In this document: positions 25,873 to 34,207 of the stretch, one piece after another | Layout: every line of letters starts with the position of its first letter | How positions within the stretch are numbered: the stretch's first letter is position 1 | Source: Cohnella sp. SGD-V74 | GTDB taxonomy: Bacteria; Bacillota; Bacilli; Paenibacillales; Paenibacillaceae | Assembly (NCBI RefSeq): GCF_003001675.1 | Contig: NZ_PVYW01000010.1 | Location: forward strand, 221,945-285,944 | DNA: 64,000 bases | Direction of reading: 5' to 3' | Notes under the pieces: generated by a model | Told to the model about the DNA's origin: nothing | What the model saw: the letters and a program-made list of their open reading frames with translations, nothing else | Databases searched by the model: none | Position numbers and translations under genes: made by a program

Positions 25873-26742
25873 ATGAAACCATTGGCGGGAAAAGTAGCAG
25901 TTGTCGCGGGTGCGACGCGGGGAGCGGGCAGGGCGATCGCAATTGCGCTCGGAGAGGCCGGGGCGACCGTGTACGCGACGGGAAGAAGCGTCAGGGGAGC
26001 GCCCTCCGATCTGGCGAGGCCGGAGACGATCGAGGAGACGGCAGAGCTTATAACCGCCCGAGGCGGGCAAGGCATCCCCGTGCGGGTGGACCATACGGAA
26101 CCCGAGCAGGTGAAGGCTCTGTTCGAACGAATCGGAGGCGAGCAAGGGGGCAGGCTCGATATCATCGTTAATGACGTCTGGGGCGGCGAGAAGCTGACGG
26201 AGTGGGGCACGCTTTATTGGGAGGGATCTCTGGACAAGGCGCTGCTCATGCAGCGCAGAGCCGTGCACTCCCATATGATTACGAGTTATTATGGCGCTCC
26301 GTTGCTGGTTCAGAGGGGCGAAGGGCTGATCGTGGAAGTGACGGACGGATACGATTACCGCTATCGGGGCAACTTGCCGTACAGCCTGGCGAAAGTGTCG
26401 GTCATTCATCTCGCGGAGGCGCAAGCGGCGGAGCTGCGGCCGCACGGCGTGGCGGCCGTTGCCGTCACGCCGGGATTTCTGCGATCCGAGGAGATGCTGG
26501 ATTATTTCGGCGTCACCGAGGCGAATTGGCGCGACGGAGCGCAGAAGGAGCCGCATTTCCTTCAGTCGGAGACGCCGTTCTTCCTTGCGAGAGGACTGGC
26601 CGCGCTCGCCGCCGAGCCGGATCTGCTGAGCAAGTCGGGCAAGGCGTACACTTCCTGGGGATTGTCGGACGACTACGGAATCGAAGACGTCGACGGGAGG
26701 CGCCCTCATTGGGGCAACTATGCCGCGGAGCAAGGGCTGTGA
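25873..26742 (+). CDS. Short-chain dehydrogenase/reductase
   Basis: A 289-residue SDR, start at ATG 25873 after AAAGGAGGAAAAGAG. The cofactor motif is GATRGAGRAIA at residues 12-22, with ATGRS after strand 2, which suggests NADP preference. The active site appears as Tyr in LPYSLAKVSV (YxxxK). The helix before it has VTDGYDYRY in place of the classical Ser strand, so the catalytic Ser is uncertain. Enzymes of this style reduce or oxidise small carbonyl compounds in the cytosol; the substrate is not known. It is divergent from the WYL regulator and converges with the multicopper oxidase gene. Confidence 0.82.
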   Translation: MKPLAGKVAVVAGATRGAGRAIAIALGEAGATVYATGRSVRGAPSDLARPETIEETAELITARGGQGIPVRVDHTEPEQVKALFERIGGEQGGRLDIIVNDVWGGEKLTEWGTLYWEGSLDKALLMQRRAVHSHMITSYYGAPLLVQRGEGLIVEVTDGYDYRYRGNLPYSLAKVSVIHLAEAQAAELRPHGVAAVAVTPGFLRSEEMLDYFGVTEANWRDGAQKEPHFLQSETPFFLARGLAALAAEPDLLSKSGKAYTSWGLSDDYGIEDVDGRRPHWGNYAAEQGL

Positions 26743-26754
26743 CGAACGCGCAGG

Positions 26755-28821
26755 TCACTCCGGATGGTTGCCGGTGTCGCTCCCGATCTGATAGGGCGTC
26801 GTGATGCCTTCGTACATGAGATGCATCGACATGCCTACCGAAGCGTGAACCAGGTTATGGCAATGGTCCATCCATAAGCCGGGGTTGTCGGCGACGAAGG
26901 CGACCTCGTAGATTTCGCCCGGCTGGACGTCCAGCGTGTCGGAATACCAGGGACTGCCGGTGGACGGTTCGCCGTTGCGGGAGAGGACGAGCATATGGTG
27001 GCCGTGCAGGTGCATTGGATGATCGACGGCGCCGCGGTTGCTGATCGTCGTCTTGACGAGATCGCCTTCCTGCACCATGAACATCGGCGTGTTCGGGAAC
27101 ACTTCGCCGTTGATTGTATACAAGGACCCGAATTCCCCGTTGTAGAAAGCCAGCTTGTTGTCGAGAATCATCTCGAATTCGCGGTCGAAGTCGCTGTCGG
27201 CCTGTATGGCGGCAGCGGCGGGCGTGCCGTAATCGATCGGATTAAACGCGGTCGTCTCCGGGAGATCCGGCACGCTGCCCGTGCCGTCCCGGCTCAGAAG
27301 CACGCCCAGCTTGCCGGAACGGCCGACGCTCAGGAAGACGGGCGCGTCGGGCATCAAGAACGTCAAATCCATGCGGCCGCCCGTCGTCAGCTCGATCCGC
27401 ACGTTCTCCAACTCCTGCGGACCGTTCAGATCGGTGCCGTCTATGGCGGCGACGCGGAACGGCGTCCCCGTCAAGGTGTAATCCTGCCGGACCCAATCCT
27501 CGGTATTGATCAGACGAAGGCGCACCGGCGTTCCCGGAACGACCTTCTTGCGCTGGATGCCGCTGCGATCGCCGATCGCCATTCCGACGCCTTTCCAGAC
27601 GTGCGTCATAATGGTCAGGTCTTCTTCCTCCGCTCCGATTCCTTCGGCGGCCTCGGGCTCGACGACCAGGCTGCCGAACAACCCCTTCTTCACCGCTTCC
27701 TGGGAATGCTGGTGAGAATGATACCAGAACGTGCCCGTCTGCTCGGCGACGAATCGGTAGACATGTTGTTCGCCGGGCATGACGGCTTCCTGCGTCGCTC
27801 CGGCTACTCCGTCTTCCGCGTTCGGAACGTCGAGTCCATGCCAATGGATCGTCGCCCCTTCCTCAATGTCGCGGTTGATCAGCGTAACCTCCACAAGCTC
27901 TCCCTGCTTCATTCGGAGCTCGGGGCCTGGCACTTGGCCGTTGAAGGTCCAGGCTTCGAACGGCTCTCCCGGACTCAGCTCGATCGTCTTCTTCTCCGCC
28001 GTCAACGTGATCTTCCGATCCGGCTCCCGGTCCCTCGGACCGGTCAGCATAGCCAGCGACAGATCGGTGCGGGGATCGTGGACGAGCACCGTTCCTCCTC
28101 CGAAGTCCATCGGACCGTCAGCCATGCTCATTGCGGCCGGCAGCCGGCTGCTCCGGCTGCCGACGATGAAGATCAAGGCGGCGACGCCGATCACGACGCA
28201 GGAGATGCCGGCGGCGCGCAGCCATCTTCCGCGCGGCAGCGTCGGAGCGGGAGCGTTCGCATCGCCGACTCTGCCGTACTTTCGTTCCTGAGCGTAACCC
28301 AGAGCAGCGACGGCTGCCGCGGCCAGCAAGATCGGAACGAGCACGGGGCCGAGCCGGAAAGGCACGGGAGTCACCAGCAAGAAATAGAAGATGGTCGCGG
28401 CGCCGATCGTCGACATTCGGTAAGGCAGAATGACCAGCGGCTGGGCGGCCTGCTTGCGGATTTCCACGGGCAGCGGAGCCGCGGACACGTTGCGCGTCGC
28501 TTTCCAGAGCTTCGTCAGGCGCGGTACGGCAAGCACCCATACGGACAGCACGGGAACGAGCGCAAGGGGGAGATGAAGCAGCACCCGGTCTTCCCAGAAG
28601 ACGGGGGCCATCGTCGCGGCCATCGCCAGGGTAGCGGCGACGAGTCCGATCGCGGGCAGCGTCAGGTAGACGGCCCAGACGATTTGCTTGCGGGTTTTGC
28701 GGTGCAGTCTTTCGGTCGATCCGCCGTAGAGCAGCTTGGAAGCTTTGCTGCCGGCGATCCAGGATAGAATAAGCAAGAAGAAAACGCAGGCGTATATGAT
28801 GCTGGTAAGAATAGTAAACAA
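26755..28821 (-). CDS. Membrane-anchored multicopper oxidase
   Basis: A 688-residue protein starting at TTG 28821, with GGAGG about 8 bp upstream. Residues 1-215 hold about six hydrophobic segments, an N-terminal membrane domain that most laccases lack. The cupredoxin part carries all copper sites: HWHGLDVPNAEDGV, FWYHSHQHSQ, PMHLHGHHM and the type 1 site MDHCHNLVHASVGMSMHL (Cys, His, Met ligand). The oxidase domain should face outside and oxidise metal ions or phenolics with oxygen. The gene is alone on its strand. The sequence of substrate-specificity loops does not allow a choice between laccase and cuprous oxidase. Confidence 0.88.
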   Translation of the reverse strand: MFTILTSIIYACVFFLLILSWIAGSKASKLLYGGSTERLHRKTRKQIVWAVYLTLPAIGLVAATLAMAATMAPVFWEDRVLLHLPLALVPVLSVWVLAVPRLTKLWKATRNVSAAPLPVEIRKQAAQPLVILPYRMSTIGAATIFYFLLVTPVPFRLGPVLVPILLAAAAVAALGYAQERKYGRVGDANAPAPTLPRGRWLRAAGISCVVIGVAALIFIVGSRSSRLPAAMSMADGPMDFGGGTVLVHDPRTDLSLAMLTGPRDREPDRKITLTAEKKTIELSPGEPFEAWTFNGQVPGPELRMKQGELVEVTLINRDIEEGATIHWHGLDVPNAEDGVAGATQEAVMPGEQHVYRFVAEQTGTFWYHSHQHSQEAVKKGLFGSLVVEPEAAEGIGAEEEDLTIMTHVWKGVGMAIGDRSGIQRKKVVPGTPVRLRLINTEDWVRQDYTLTGTPFRVAAIDGTDLNGPQELENVRIELTTGGRMDLTFLMPDAPVFLSVGRSGKLGVLLSRDGTGSVPDLPETTAFNPIDYGTPAAAAIQADSDFDREFEMILDNKLAFYNGEFGSLYTINGEVFPNTPMFMVQEGDLVKTTISNRGAVDHPMHLHGHHMLVLSRNGEPSTGSPWYSDTLDVQPGEIYEVAFVADNPGLWMDHCHNLVHASVGMSMHLMYEGITTPYQIGSDTGNHPE

Positions 28822-28990
28822 GAGATGAGCCTCCTCGTCAGTCGGTTCCGTACGGGATTGGTTACTGATTCTATCCTACCTTCCCCGAGCTTCCCGGGTA
28901 ACCGTCCGGGGTTTGGAATGCGTCCCCGACTTAAGTTGGAGCAGGTTCTCCGTCTTGCAACGGGTTACAAGGCTTCCGCAAAGCGAATAA

Positions 28991-29028
28991 AGGCGCACCG
29001 CTTCACCCGAAGGGGATGCGGTGCGCCT
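28991..29028 (-). terminator. Terminator of the DUF1700/DUF4097 operon
   Basis: AGGCGCACCGC pairs perfectly with GCGGTGCGCCT around a loop of about 16 nt; on the minus strand the stem is followed by TTTATT. It lies 31 bp after the stop codon at 29060. Confidence 0.8.
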
Positions 29029-29059
29029 GTTGGCGATCAGCCGGCAGATCGGAGACCGG

Positions 29060-29929
29060 TTACCGAGGAGCTTCCTCGATCGTAATGTTTCCGCTGTCGG
29101 TTCTGACTTTGATGGTATCGTTCGTCTGGCGTCTGGATTCTGGCGCGCGCACTCTGCCGGAGTCCGCCTTCAGGTCGTACACGCCAGCGAAGTCCGCCGG
29201 GACGCGAACGTACGCATTGCCGGAATCGACGGAAATGCTCGTATCGGAGCTGTCCAGCTTATACAGCTTAACGTTGCCGGAATCGGCCGAGAGCTTGGCC
29301 TTGCCGGTCATGTTCTCGATCGTAATGTTGCCGGAGTCGATGGAAGCGGTCAAGTTCGCGGTAACACGCTCCGCCTTGACGTTGCCGGAATCGACGTCGA
29401 TCTCAAGCGTATCGCTGGCGAATTCTCCGAGAGACATGTTGCCGGAATCGGAATCCAGCACCGCGCTCGAGATTCGCAAGAGCGAGGCGTTCTTCAATTC
29501 CAGGTTGCCGGAGTCGAGCTTGAGCTTCAACTTGTCGAGAAGCGCATCGTCCGTCACCGAGACGACGAATTGTTCCGTAGGACTATCGAAGTTAAAACCG
29601 AATAAGTTCATGTATCTGCGGGGCAAGCGGATAAGCTCCAGATCCAGCTTGCTGCCGGAAATTTCCGCCGCCTGGATTGTCTCGATCATTTGTTCCGTTC
29701 CGCGACCCTTCAGATGGATGGAGTTGACGCCGTCGGAGCTTTTGACGAACGTCATGCTGACGTTGTATTCGCTCTTGATGCTCAGATTGCGAAGCTCTTC
29801 CGCCGAGAAAGTCCATTTTTTCTCGAAATCCCGCATGTCTTTGTCGACCGTATTCCAGTTATGGTTCAGTGCGCCCGCGATCCCGATCACGATCAGACAG
29901 AACGCCGTAAAGTACCAAAATTTTCTCAT
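29060..29929 (-). CDS. DUF4097 beta-helix protein with a membrane anchor
   Basis: A 289-residue protein starting at ATG 29929, which overlaps the stop codon of the preceding gene (ATGA), so translation is coupled. An N-terminal membrane anchor (FWYFTAFCLIVIGIAGAL) is followed by about seven copies of a 20-residue strand repeat centred on DSGN (LDSGNLELKN, DSDSGNMSLGE, DVDSGNVKAER, SIDSGNITIEN, SADSGNVKLYK, SVDSGNAYVRV, RTDSGNITIEE). This is the DUF4097 single-stranded beta-helix pattern, often called putative adhesin. It probably sits on the outer membrane face and works with the DUF1700 protein in envelope stress signalling. Confidence 0.85.
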   Translation of the reverse strand: MRKFWYFTAFCLIVIGIAGALNHNWNTVDKDMRDFEKKWTFSAEELRNLSIKSEYNVSMTFVKSSDGVNSIHLKGRGTEQMIETIQAAEISGSKLDLELIRLPRRYMNLFGFNFDSPTEQFVVSVTDDALLDKLKLKLDSGNLELKNASLLRISSAVLDSDSGNMSLGEFASDTLEIDVDSGNVKAERVTANLTASIDSGNITIENMTGKAKLSADSGNVKLYKLDSSDTSISVDSGNAYVRVPADFAGVYDLKADSGRVRAPESRRQTNDTIKVRTDSGNITIEEAPR

Positions 29930-30564
29930 CGCTGATTTCTTCCTTTCAACGTCTTGTAATTCCATCCCGCGTAGGCTTTCGTCGCGCGGAACAGCCCCTT
30001 GCTGAACAGGAGGGACAGGTCGGCCAGAATCATTCCGATGCCCGTCATCCCCAGCGACATCATCAGCTTGGCGTTCGTGAATTCCCCGTACAGCGACGTC
30101 TCGACGGCCAGTGCCAGCGGAGCCAGCAGAGTGATGAGCGCGGCGATGCAGACGGAGACGAACGCGGAAAATAATGCGGCGAATACCGGGATCGCAAGAG
30201 TCAGATTAAGAAAGAGCAGCAGAATCCCCACCCCGATGAAACGCGGAACGTCGCGATTGGGTTCGTGCGGACGTTTCGGCGCGGGAGCGGTCCAAGTCTG
30301 AGGCGGAGGAGGAACCCGGTCGGAAAAAGGGGCGCTGCCGTAAGGAACGTTGCCGTAAGGAGAACCGGCGTAAGATTGCTCGAATCGGGGTTCGGCGGGC
30401 TGCGCGGGATAGCCCAGCTCCGCGACGATTTCCTCTTCCGTCTTCCCTTGCTCCAGGCCGATTCTGAAACATTCCTCGCAGCGGACGAGCAGTTCGTTTC
30501 TCTCGTGCTCCGGCAATGGCGCAAGATCCGCGCTCATTTTATCCATAAACTCCATTTTATTCAT
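29926..30564 (-). CDS. DUF1700 family membrane protein
   Basis: A 212-residue protein. The first 60 residues (NKMEFMDKMSADLAPLPEHERNELLVRCEECFRIG, QGKTEEEIVAELGYP) form the helical DUF1700 head; a Pro/Tyr-rich linker (SPYGNVPYGSAPF) follows, then three or four membrane segments from residue 110 on. Such proteins are usually paired with DUF4097 proteins, as here, and often with a PadR regulator; no PadR gene is present upstream. The start ATG 30564 follows AAAGGAAG. Confidence 0.8.
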   Translation of the reverse strand: MNKMEFMDKMSADLAPLPEHERNELLVRCEECFRIGLEQGKTEEEIVAELGYPAQPAEPRFEQSYAGSPYGNVPYGSAPFSDRVPPPPQTWTAPAPKRPHEPNRDVPRFIGVGILLLFLNLTLAIPVFAALFSAFVSVCIAALITLLAPLALAVETSLYGEFTNAKLMMSLGMTGIGMILADLSLLFSKGLFRATKAYAGWNYKTLKGRNQR

Positions 30565-30837
30565 GGCAAAGACTTCCTTTCAATGAACTGTTCCCATCAT
30601 AGCTTATCGTTCGCCCGGCTGTCATCAGACGCGAGGTGGCGATCGACCTCGACCTAAGTTGGGGAAGCGGAATTCCAGGGAAGAACATCCGTAGGTCCAT
30701 ACTCCCATTTCACCCATAATCCGCCATTCAATTGACCGGTGTATGGTACAATATGTAAATCAGAAACGGGAGGGGGCCAGTCCGGGCAAGTTCCGACGTT
30801 GAATTCGGATATACCATTCATAGAAGGAAGTGTGGAA

Positions 30838-32298
30838 ATGCAATACGGGAAAAAGGTGGCGGCGGCGCTGTGCGGAGCGCTGGTCGTCGGAGTTGCGGCG
30901 GGTTGCACCGGGGGCGGGAACGAAACGACGAACCAAGAGAAAACGGCGATCAAGGTGATGCATTACAACGAGAGCAGCTTCTATCAGCAGTATGGCATGC
31001 TGTTTTCCGCGCTGTATCCGGATATCGAGATCGAGGTGATCCCGACGTCGACGGTCGTTTATGAGGAAGGCAAGGATATGCAGAAGGCGATGGAAGACTT
31101 CATCGCCGAACAGAAGCCGGACGTGCTGATGATCGGGGGAACCGATTACGCGCGCATGGCGAGCGAAGGCAAGCTGTACAACCTGGAAACGTTCATCCAG
31201 AAGGACAAATTCGATCTGGAGGGAATCGCGCCGGGCATTCTCGATTACATCAAGCAGCAGAGCGACGGCATTCTTTACGGACTCGCTCCGGATTTTCACA
31301 GCCAAGCGCTGTTCTATAATAAGGACATGTTCGAGAAGTACGGGGTCACGCCTCCTACGGATCGCATGAGCTGGGAAGAAGTGCTGCAGCTGGCGGCCAG
31401 ATTTCCGACGGACGGCAGCGGGGACGACCGCGTCTACGGGTTGAAGGTGGGCTATCAGATGGAGCTCCACCAAATGGCGATGATGATCGGTTCTATGAAG
31501 GGGCTGAACTATGTCAACCCGACGACGATGCAGCTGACGATCAATTCGGATTCCTGGAAGAAGACGTTCGAAACGGCGAATAAGGCAATCGAATCGGGCT
31601 CCCTATACGTCGAAGATCCGAACGGCGGCGGATTTTCCGGCTCTTATGAAGATTATCTGTTAAGAGATGCGTTCATCGGAGAGAAAGTTGCGATGGCGAT
31701 CGAAAGCAATTATGTGATCGAGCAGATCAAGGAAGCGAAAACAAGGCTGAAGGACAAAGGCGTGAAGAACTGGGACATCGTGACGGTGCCCGTAGATCCG
31801 CAAACTCCGGACGAGAGCACGGCGATGTCGGTGGGGCAAATCTTCGCGATCGCCGCCAATTCGGCCAATGCGGAAGGCGCTTGGAAGTTTCTGAGCTACA
31901 TCAACGGCGACGAGTTCGCGCGCGTGACGTCCAAGCTTCGCAACGGAAGCTTCCCGTCTCGGATGAAATACATCGAGAGCGAGCAGGGGCTCAACATGGC
32001 GGCGTTCTACAGCTTAAAGCCGCGCACCAACGACATGTATAAGGATTTCGACAAGCTGCCGCGCGAATTCTACATGAAGTTCGACGCGCTGACGCAGGAG
32101 GAACTCCAAGCCGTGAAGGACGGCAGAGCGACGATCGCGGAAGCGCTGGACAATCTTCAGGCCAAAGGCCAGAAGCTGCTGACGGAGGAGAGCGAGAAGG
32201 CCGCGACGGCCGAGCCGAGTCCGGCCGGGGCTTCCGCTTCGGGAGAGTCGATCACGATCGTCACCGAGGGAGCGGCTTCGGAGGTTACGGCGGAATAA
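30838..32298 (+). CDS. Extracellular solute-binding lipoprotein (ABC family 1)
   Basis: A 486-residue lipoprotein. The start at ATG 30838 (GAAGGAAG upstream) gives a signal peptide ending in the lipobox VGVAAGC. The mature part is a family 1 sugar-type binding protein: IKVMHYNESSFYQQYGMLFS, DVLMIGGTDYARMASEG, GILYGLAPDFHSQALFYNKDMFEKYGV, SWEEVLQLA and a C-terminal AEGAWKFLSYING. The last 50 residues form an unusual Ala/Ser/Thr-rich tail (EPSPAGASASGES). No permease genes are adjacent, so it is an orphan binding protein that either shares a distant transporter or serves a sensor. Confidence 0.85.
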   Translation: MQYGKKVAAALCGALVVGVAAGCTGGGNETTNQEKTAIKVMHYNESSFYQQYGMLFSALYPDIEIEVIPTSTVVYEEGKDMQKAMEDFIAEQKPDVLMIGGTDYARMASEGKLYNLETFIQKDKFDLEGIAPGILDYIKQQSDGILYGLAPDFHSQALFYNKDMFEKYGVTPPTDRMSWEEVLQLAARFPTDGSGDDRVYGLKVGYQMELHQMAMMIGSMKGLNYVNPTTMQLTINSDSWKKTFETANKAIESGSLYVEDPNGGGFSGSYEDYLLRDAFIGEKVAMAIESNYVIEQIKEAKTRLKDKGVKNWDIVTVPVDPQTPDESTAMSVGQIFAIAANSANAEGAWKFLSYINGDEFARVTSKLRNGSFPSRMKYIESEQGLNMAAFYSLKPRTNDMYKDFDKLPREFYMKFDALTQEELQAVKDGRATIAEALDNLQAKGQKLLTEESEKAATAEPSPAGASASGESITIVTEGAASEVTAE

Positions 32299-32372
32299 GC
32301 TTCGCCGCCCATTTTTGTCCAACTTGTGAATTTCGCCTTTAATTCGTCACATCTTTGTGATAGAATATTCAC

Positions 32373-32386
32373 ATATAGCGCTTTCA
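32373..32386 (-). promoter_or_regulatory. Candidate CcpA (cre) site
   Basis: Read on the minus strand the bases are TGAAAGCGCTATAT, matching the cre consensus TGWAARCGYTWNCW at 13 of 14 positions. It sits just upstream of the ribosome binding site of the small gene at 32405, a roadblock position for repression. A TCACA-TCTT-TGTGA palindrome lies 20 bp further upstream. Confidence 0.4.
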
Positions 32387-32404
32387 CAAGGAGGTTGGAC
32401 CCTC

Positions 32405-32647
32405 ATGAAGAATAGAGAGATGTCCCGTATGTTGAAATGGGTGGCAATGGTCGTTATCGCGGTGGGCGTCGTCTGCTGCGTGCTGAATATCGCGCAGTTC
32501 AACGATCAGAACCTCGGCCTGATGATCGGCCTCGGATTCCTGATCGGCGGCGCGCAGATCATGCTGTTCGGCGTAATCGCTCCGCTGATGCAGAAGAACC
32601 AGGAAGCTCCGGCATCTTCGGCCCCCGCGACGGAAGAGCCTGTGTAA
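32405..32647 (+). CDS. Small membrane protein (80 aa)
   Basis: An 80-residue protein with two hydrophobic segments (MLKWVAMVVIAVGVVCCVL and LMIGLGFLIGGAQIMLFGVI) and a hydrophilic Ala/Pro/Glu tail. The start at ATG 32405 has AAGGAGG 8-9 bp upstream, and the gene carries its own strong terminator, so it is a monocistronic unit. I recognise no family. The possible cre site upstream suggests carbon-source control. Confidence 0.7.
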   Translation: MKNREMSRMLKWVAMVVIAVGVVCCVLNIAQFNDQNLGLMIGLGFLIGGAQIMLFGVIAPLMQKNQEAPASSAPATEEPV

Positions 32648-32665
32648 GTAGTTGGCAGATCAGGA

Positions 32666-32704
32666 AGCCCGTTAGGAACTATTCGTTCCTAACGGGCTTT
32701 TTTT
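32666..32704 (+). terminator. Strong intrinsic terminator
   Basis: AGCCCGTTAGGAAC and GTTCCTAACGGGCT form a perfect 14-bp stem with a 5-nt loop, followed by a T-run. It ends the small membrane protein transcript and separates it from the repeat array. Confidence 0.92.
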
Positions 32705-32738
32705 GGTACAAGAAAACCCCCAGTTCGACTGGGTGGGC

Positions 32739-33030
32739 GATGTTCTAAAGAATCGGTTATCGTCTCGCGATTGGCGCTCAAATGGAGGGCGATGTTCTAA
32801 GAAATCGATTATCGTCTCGCGATTGGCGCTCGAATGGAAGGCGATGTTCTAAAAAATCGGTTATCGTCTCGCGATTGGCGCCTAAATGGAGGTTGATGTT
32901 CTAAAAAATCGATTATCGTCTCGGGATTGGTGCTCAAATGGAGCGCGATGTTCTAAGAAATCGATTATCGTCTCGCGATTGGCGCCTAAATGGGAGGGCG
33001 ATGTTCAAAAAAATCGATTATCGTCTCCCC
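32739..33030. repeat. 52-bp tandem repeat array, about 5.6 copies, same core as the 6.6-kb array
   Basis: Units begin with GATGTTCTAARAAATCGRTT at 32739, 32791, 32843, 32895, 32947 and 33000 (spacing 52, 52, 52, 52, 53); the last is truncated. The remainder of the unit (ATCGTCTCGCGATTGGCGC, then TCAAATGGAGGGC) differs from that of the array at 6633, while the first 24 bases are nearly identical in both. It lies between a terminator and qoxA. The 250 bp from 33031 to qoxA contain no gene that I can support. Confidence 0.9.
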
Positions 33031-33284
33031 GCCCTTTGCTGTCCGCTTCGTTCTTCCTCCGCTTCGTCTCTCCATTTTTCGCCATGGTACAGGCATCCAT
33101 GTGCCAAAATTCACATTGTGTCAAAGAGGTGAACAATCTATTGCGAATTTTCAACGTTTCGTTGTCGCCTTTGTTAACTGTGAGGAAAGTCGCTGAGCTT
33201 TCTGATATGTTGAGGTCAGCGACGAAGAAATCGTCCGTTGCAACGAAATGAAGCGGTAGCAGCAAGAGGATGGGGGAGATGGAA

Positions 33285-34169
33285 ATGTTGAAAGGGCTGC
33301 GGAGGCTGACGGTCGCGCTGTCGCTCGCCGCGACGGCAGTCTTGCTCGGCGGGTGCGCCGATAAGGTGGTCGTGCTGAATCCGAAAGGCGAGATCGGCCA
33401 GCATCAATTGGACTTGATTATTTTGTCTACGGTGCTCTGTCTGATCGTTATCGTGCCGGTGCTGATCTTGACGTTCTACTTGGCTTGGAAGTATCGTCAC
33501 AAGCCGAACGGGAAGGCGAAATACGACCCGACCTGGGAACACAGCACGAAGCTGGAAGTGATCTGGTGGGGGATACCGATCATCATCATCGCCATCCTCG
33601 GAACGATTACCGTTAAATATACGCATATGCTGGAACCGTCCAGGCCGCTCGAGCACGAAGCGAAGCCGGTCGTGATCCAAGTAACCTCGCTCGATTGGAA
33701 ATGGTTGTTCATGTATCCGGAGCAGGGCATCGCGTCGGTGAATTACCTCGAATTTCCCGAGAACGTGCCGGTCCGCTTCGAGCTGACCTCGGACGCGCCG
33801 ATGAACTCTTTCTGGATTCCGCAGCTTGGCGGTCAGATCTATACAATGTCCGGAATGGCGATGAAGCTCCATCTGATTGCGGACGAACCGGGCTCGTACA
33901 TGGGAATGGGCGCCAACTTCAGCGGCAGGGACTTCGGCAAGATGAATTTCACGGCGAAGGCGACTTCGCAGGAGGAGTTCGAGGCTTGGATCGAGCAAGT
34001 GAAGCAATCGTCCCCTGAGCTGACGACGGACGGGTACGTTCAGTTGGCGAAGCCGGGCGTGTCGGATGTGCAAACCTTCTCTTCGATTCCGGAAGGCTTG
34101 TTCGAGAAGATCGTAACCAAGTACAGCAGTTCGCACAATCATGGATCGGACTCGGCCAAGAATGACTGA
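33285..34169 (+). CDS. qoxA: Quinol oxidase subunit II
   Basis: A 294-residue lipoprotein; ATG 33285 is chosen because GGGGGAG precedes it by 6-7 bp. The lipobox is LLGGC, then two membrane segments ([18 protein letters not shown] and [14 protein letters not shown]) and a cupredoxin domain: [51 protein letters not shown]. The CuA ligand motif CxxxC of cytochrome c oxidases is absent, so electrons come from quinol, as in QoxA/CyoA. It starts a four-gene operon. Confidence 0.9.
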   Translation: MLKGLRRLTVALSLAATAVLLGGCADKVVVLNPKGEIGQHQLDLIILSTVLCLIVIVPVLILTFYLAWKYRHKPNGKAKYDPTWEHSTKLEVIWWGIPIIIIAILGTITVKYTHMLEPSRPLEHEAKPVVIQVTSLDWKWLFMYPEQGIASVNYLEFPENVPVRFELTSDAPMNSFWIPQLGGQIYTMSGMAMKLHLIADEPGSYMGMGANFSGRDFGKMNFTAKATSQEEFEAWIEQVKQSSPELTTDGYVQLAKPGVSDVQTFSSIPEGLFEKIVTKYSSSHNHGSDSAKND

Positions 34170-34207
34170 ACCGACAAGCTATGAATCAAGGGAAAGAAGG
34201 TGCCGAC

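Noticed and set aside
33285..34169. Cytochrome c oxidase subunit II (ctaC)
   Set aside because: The CuA ligand motif is missing and the protein matches the quinol oxidase pattern ([22 protein letters not shown]).
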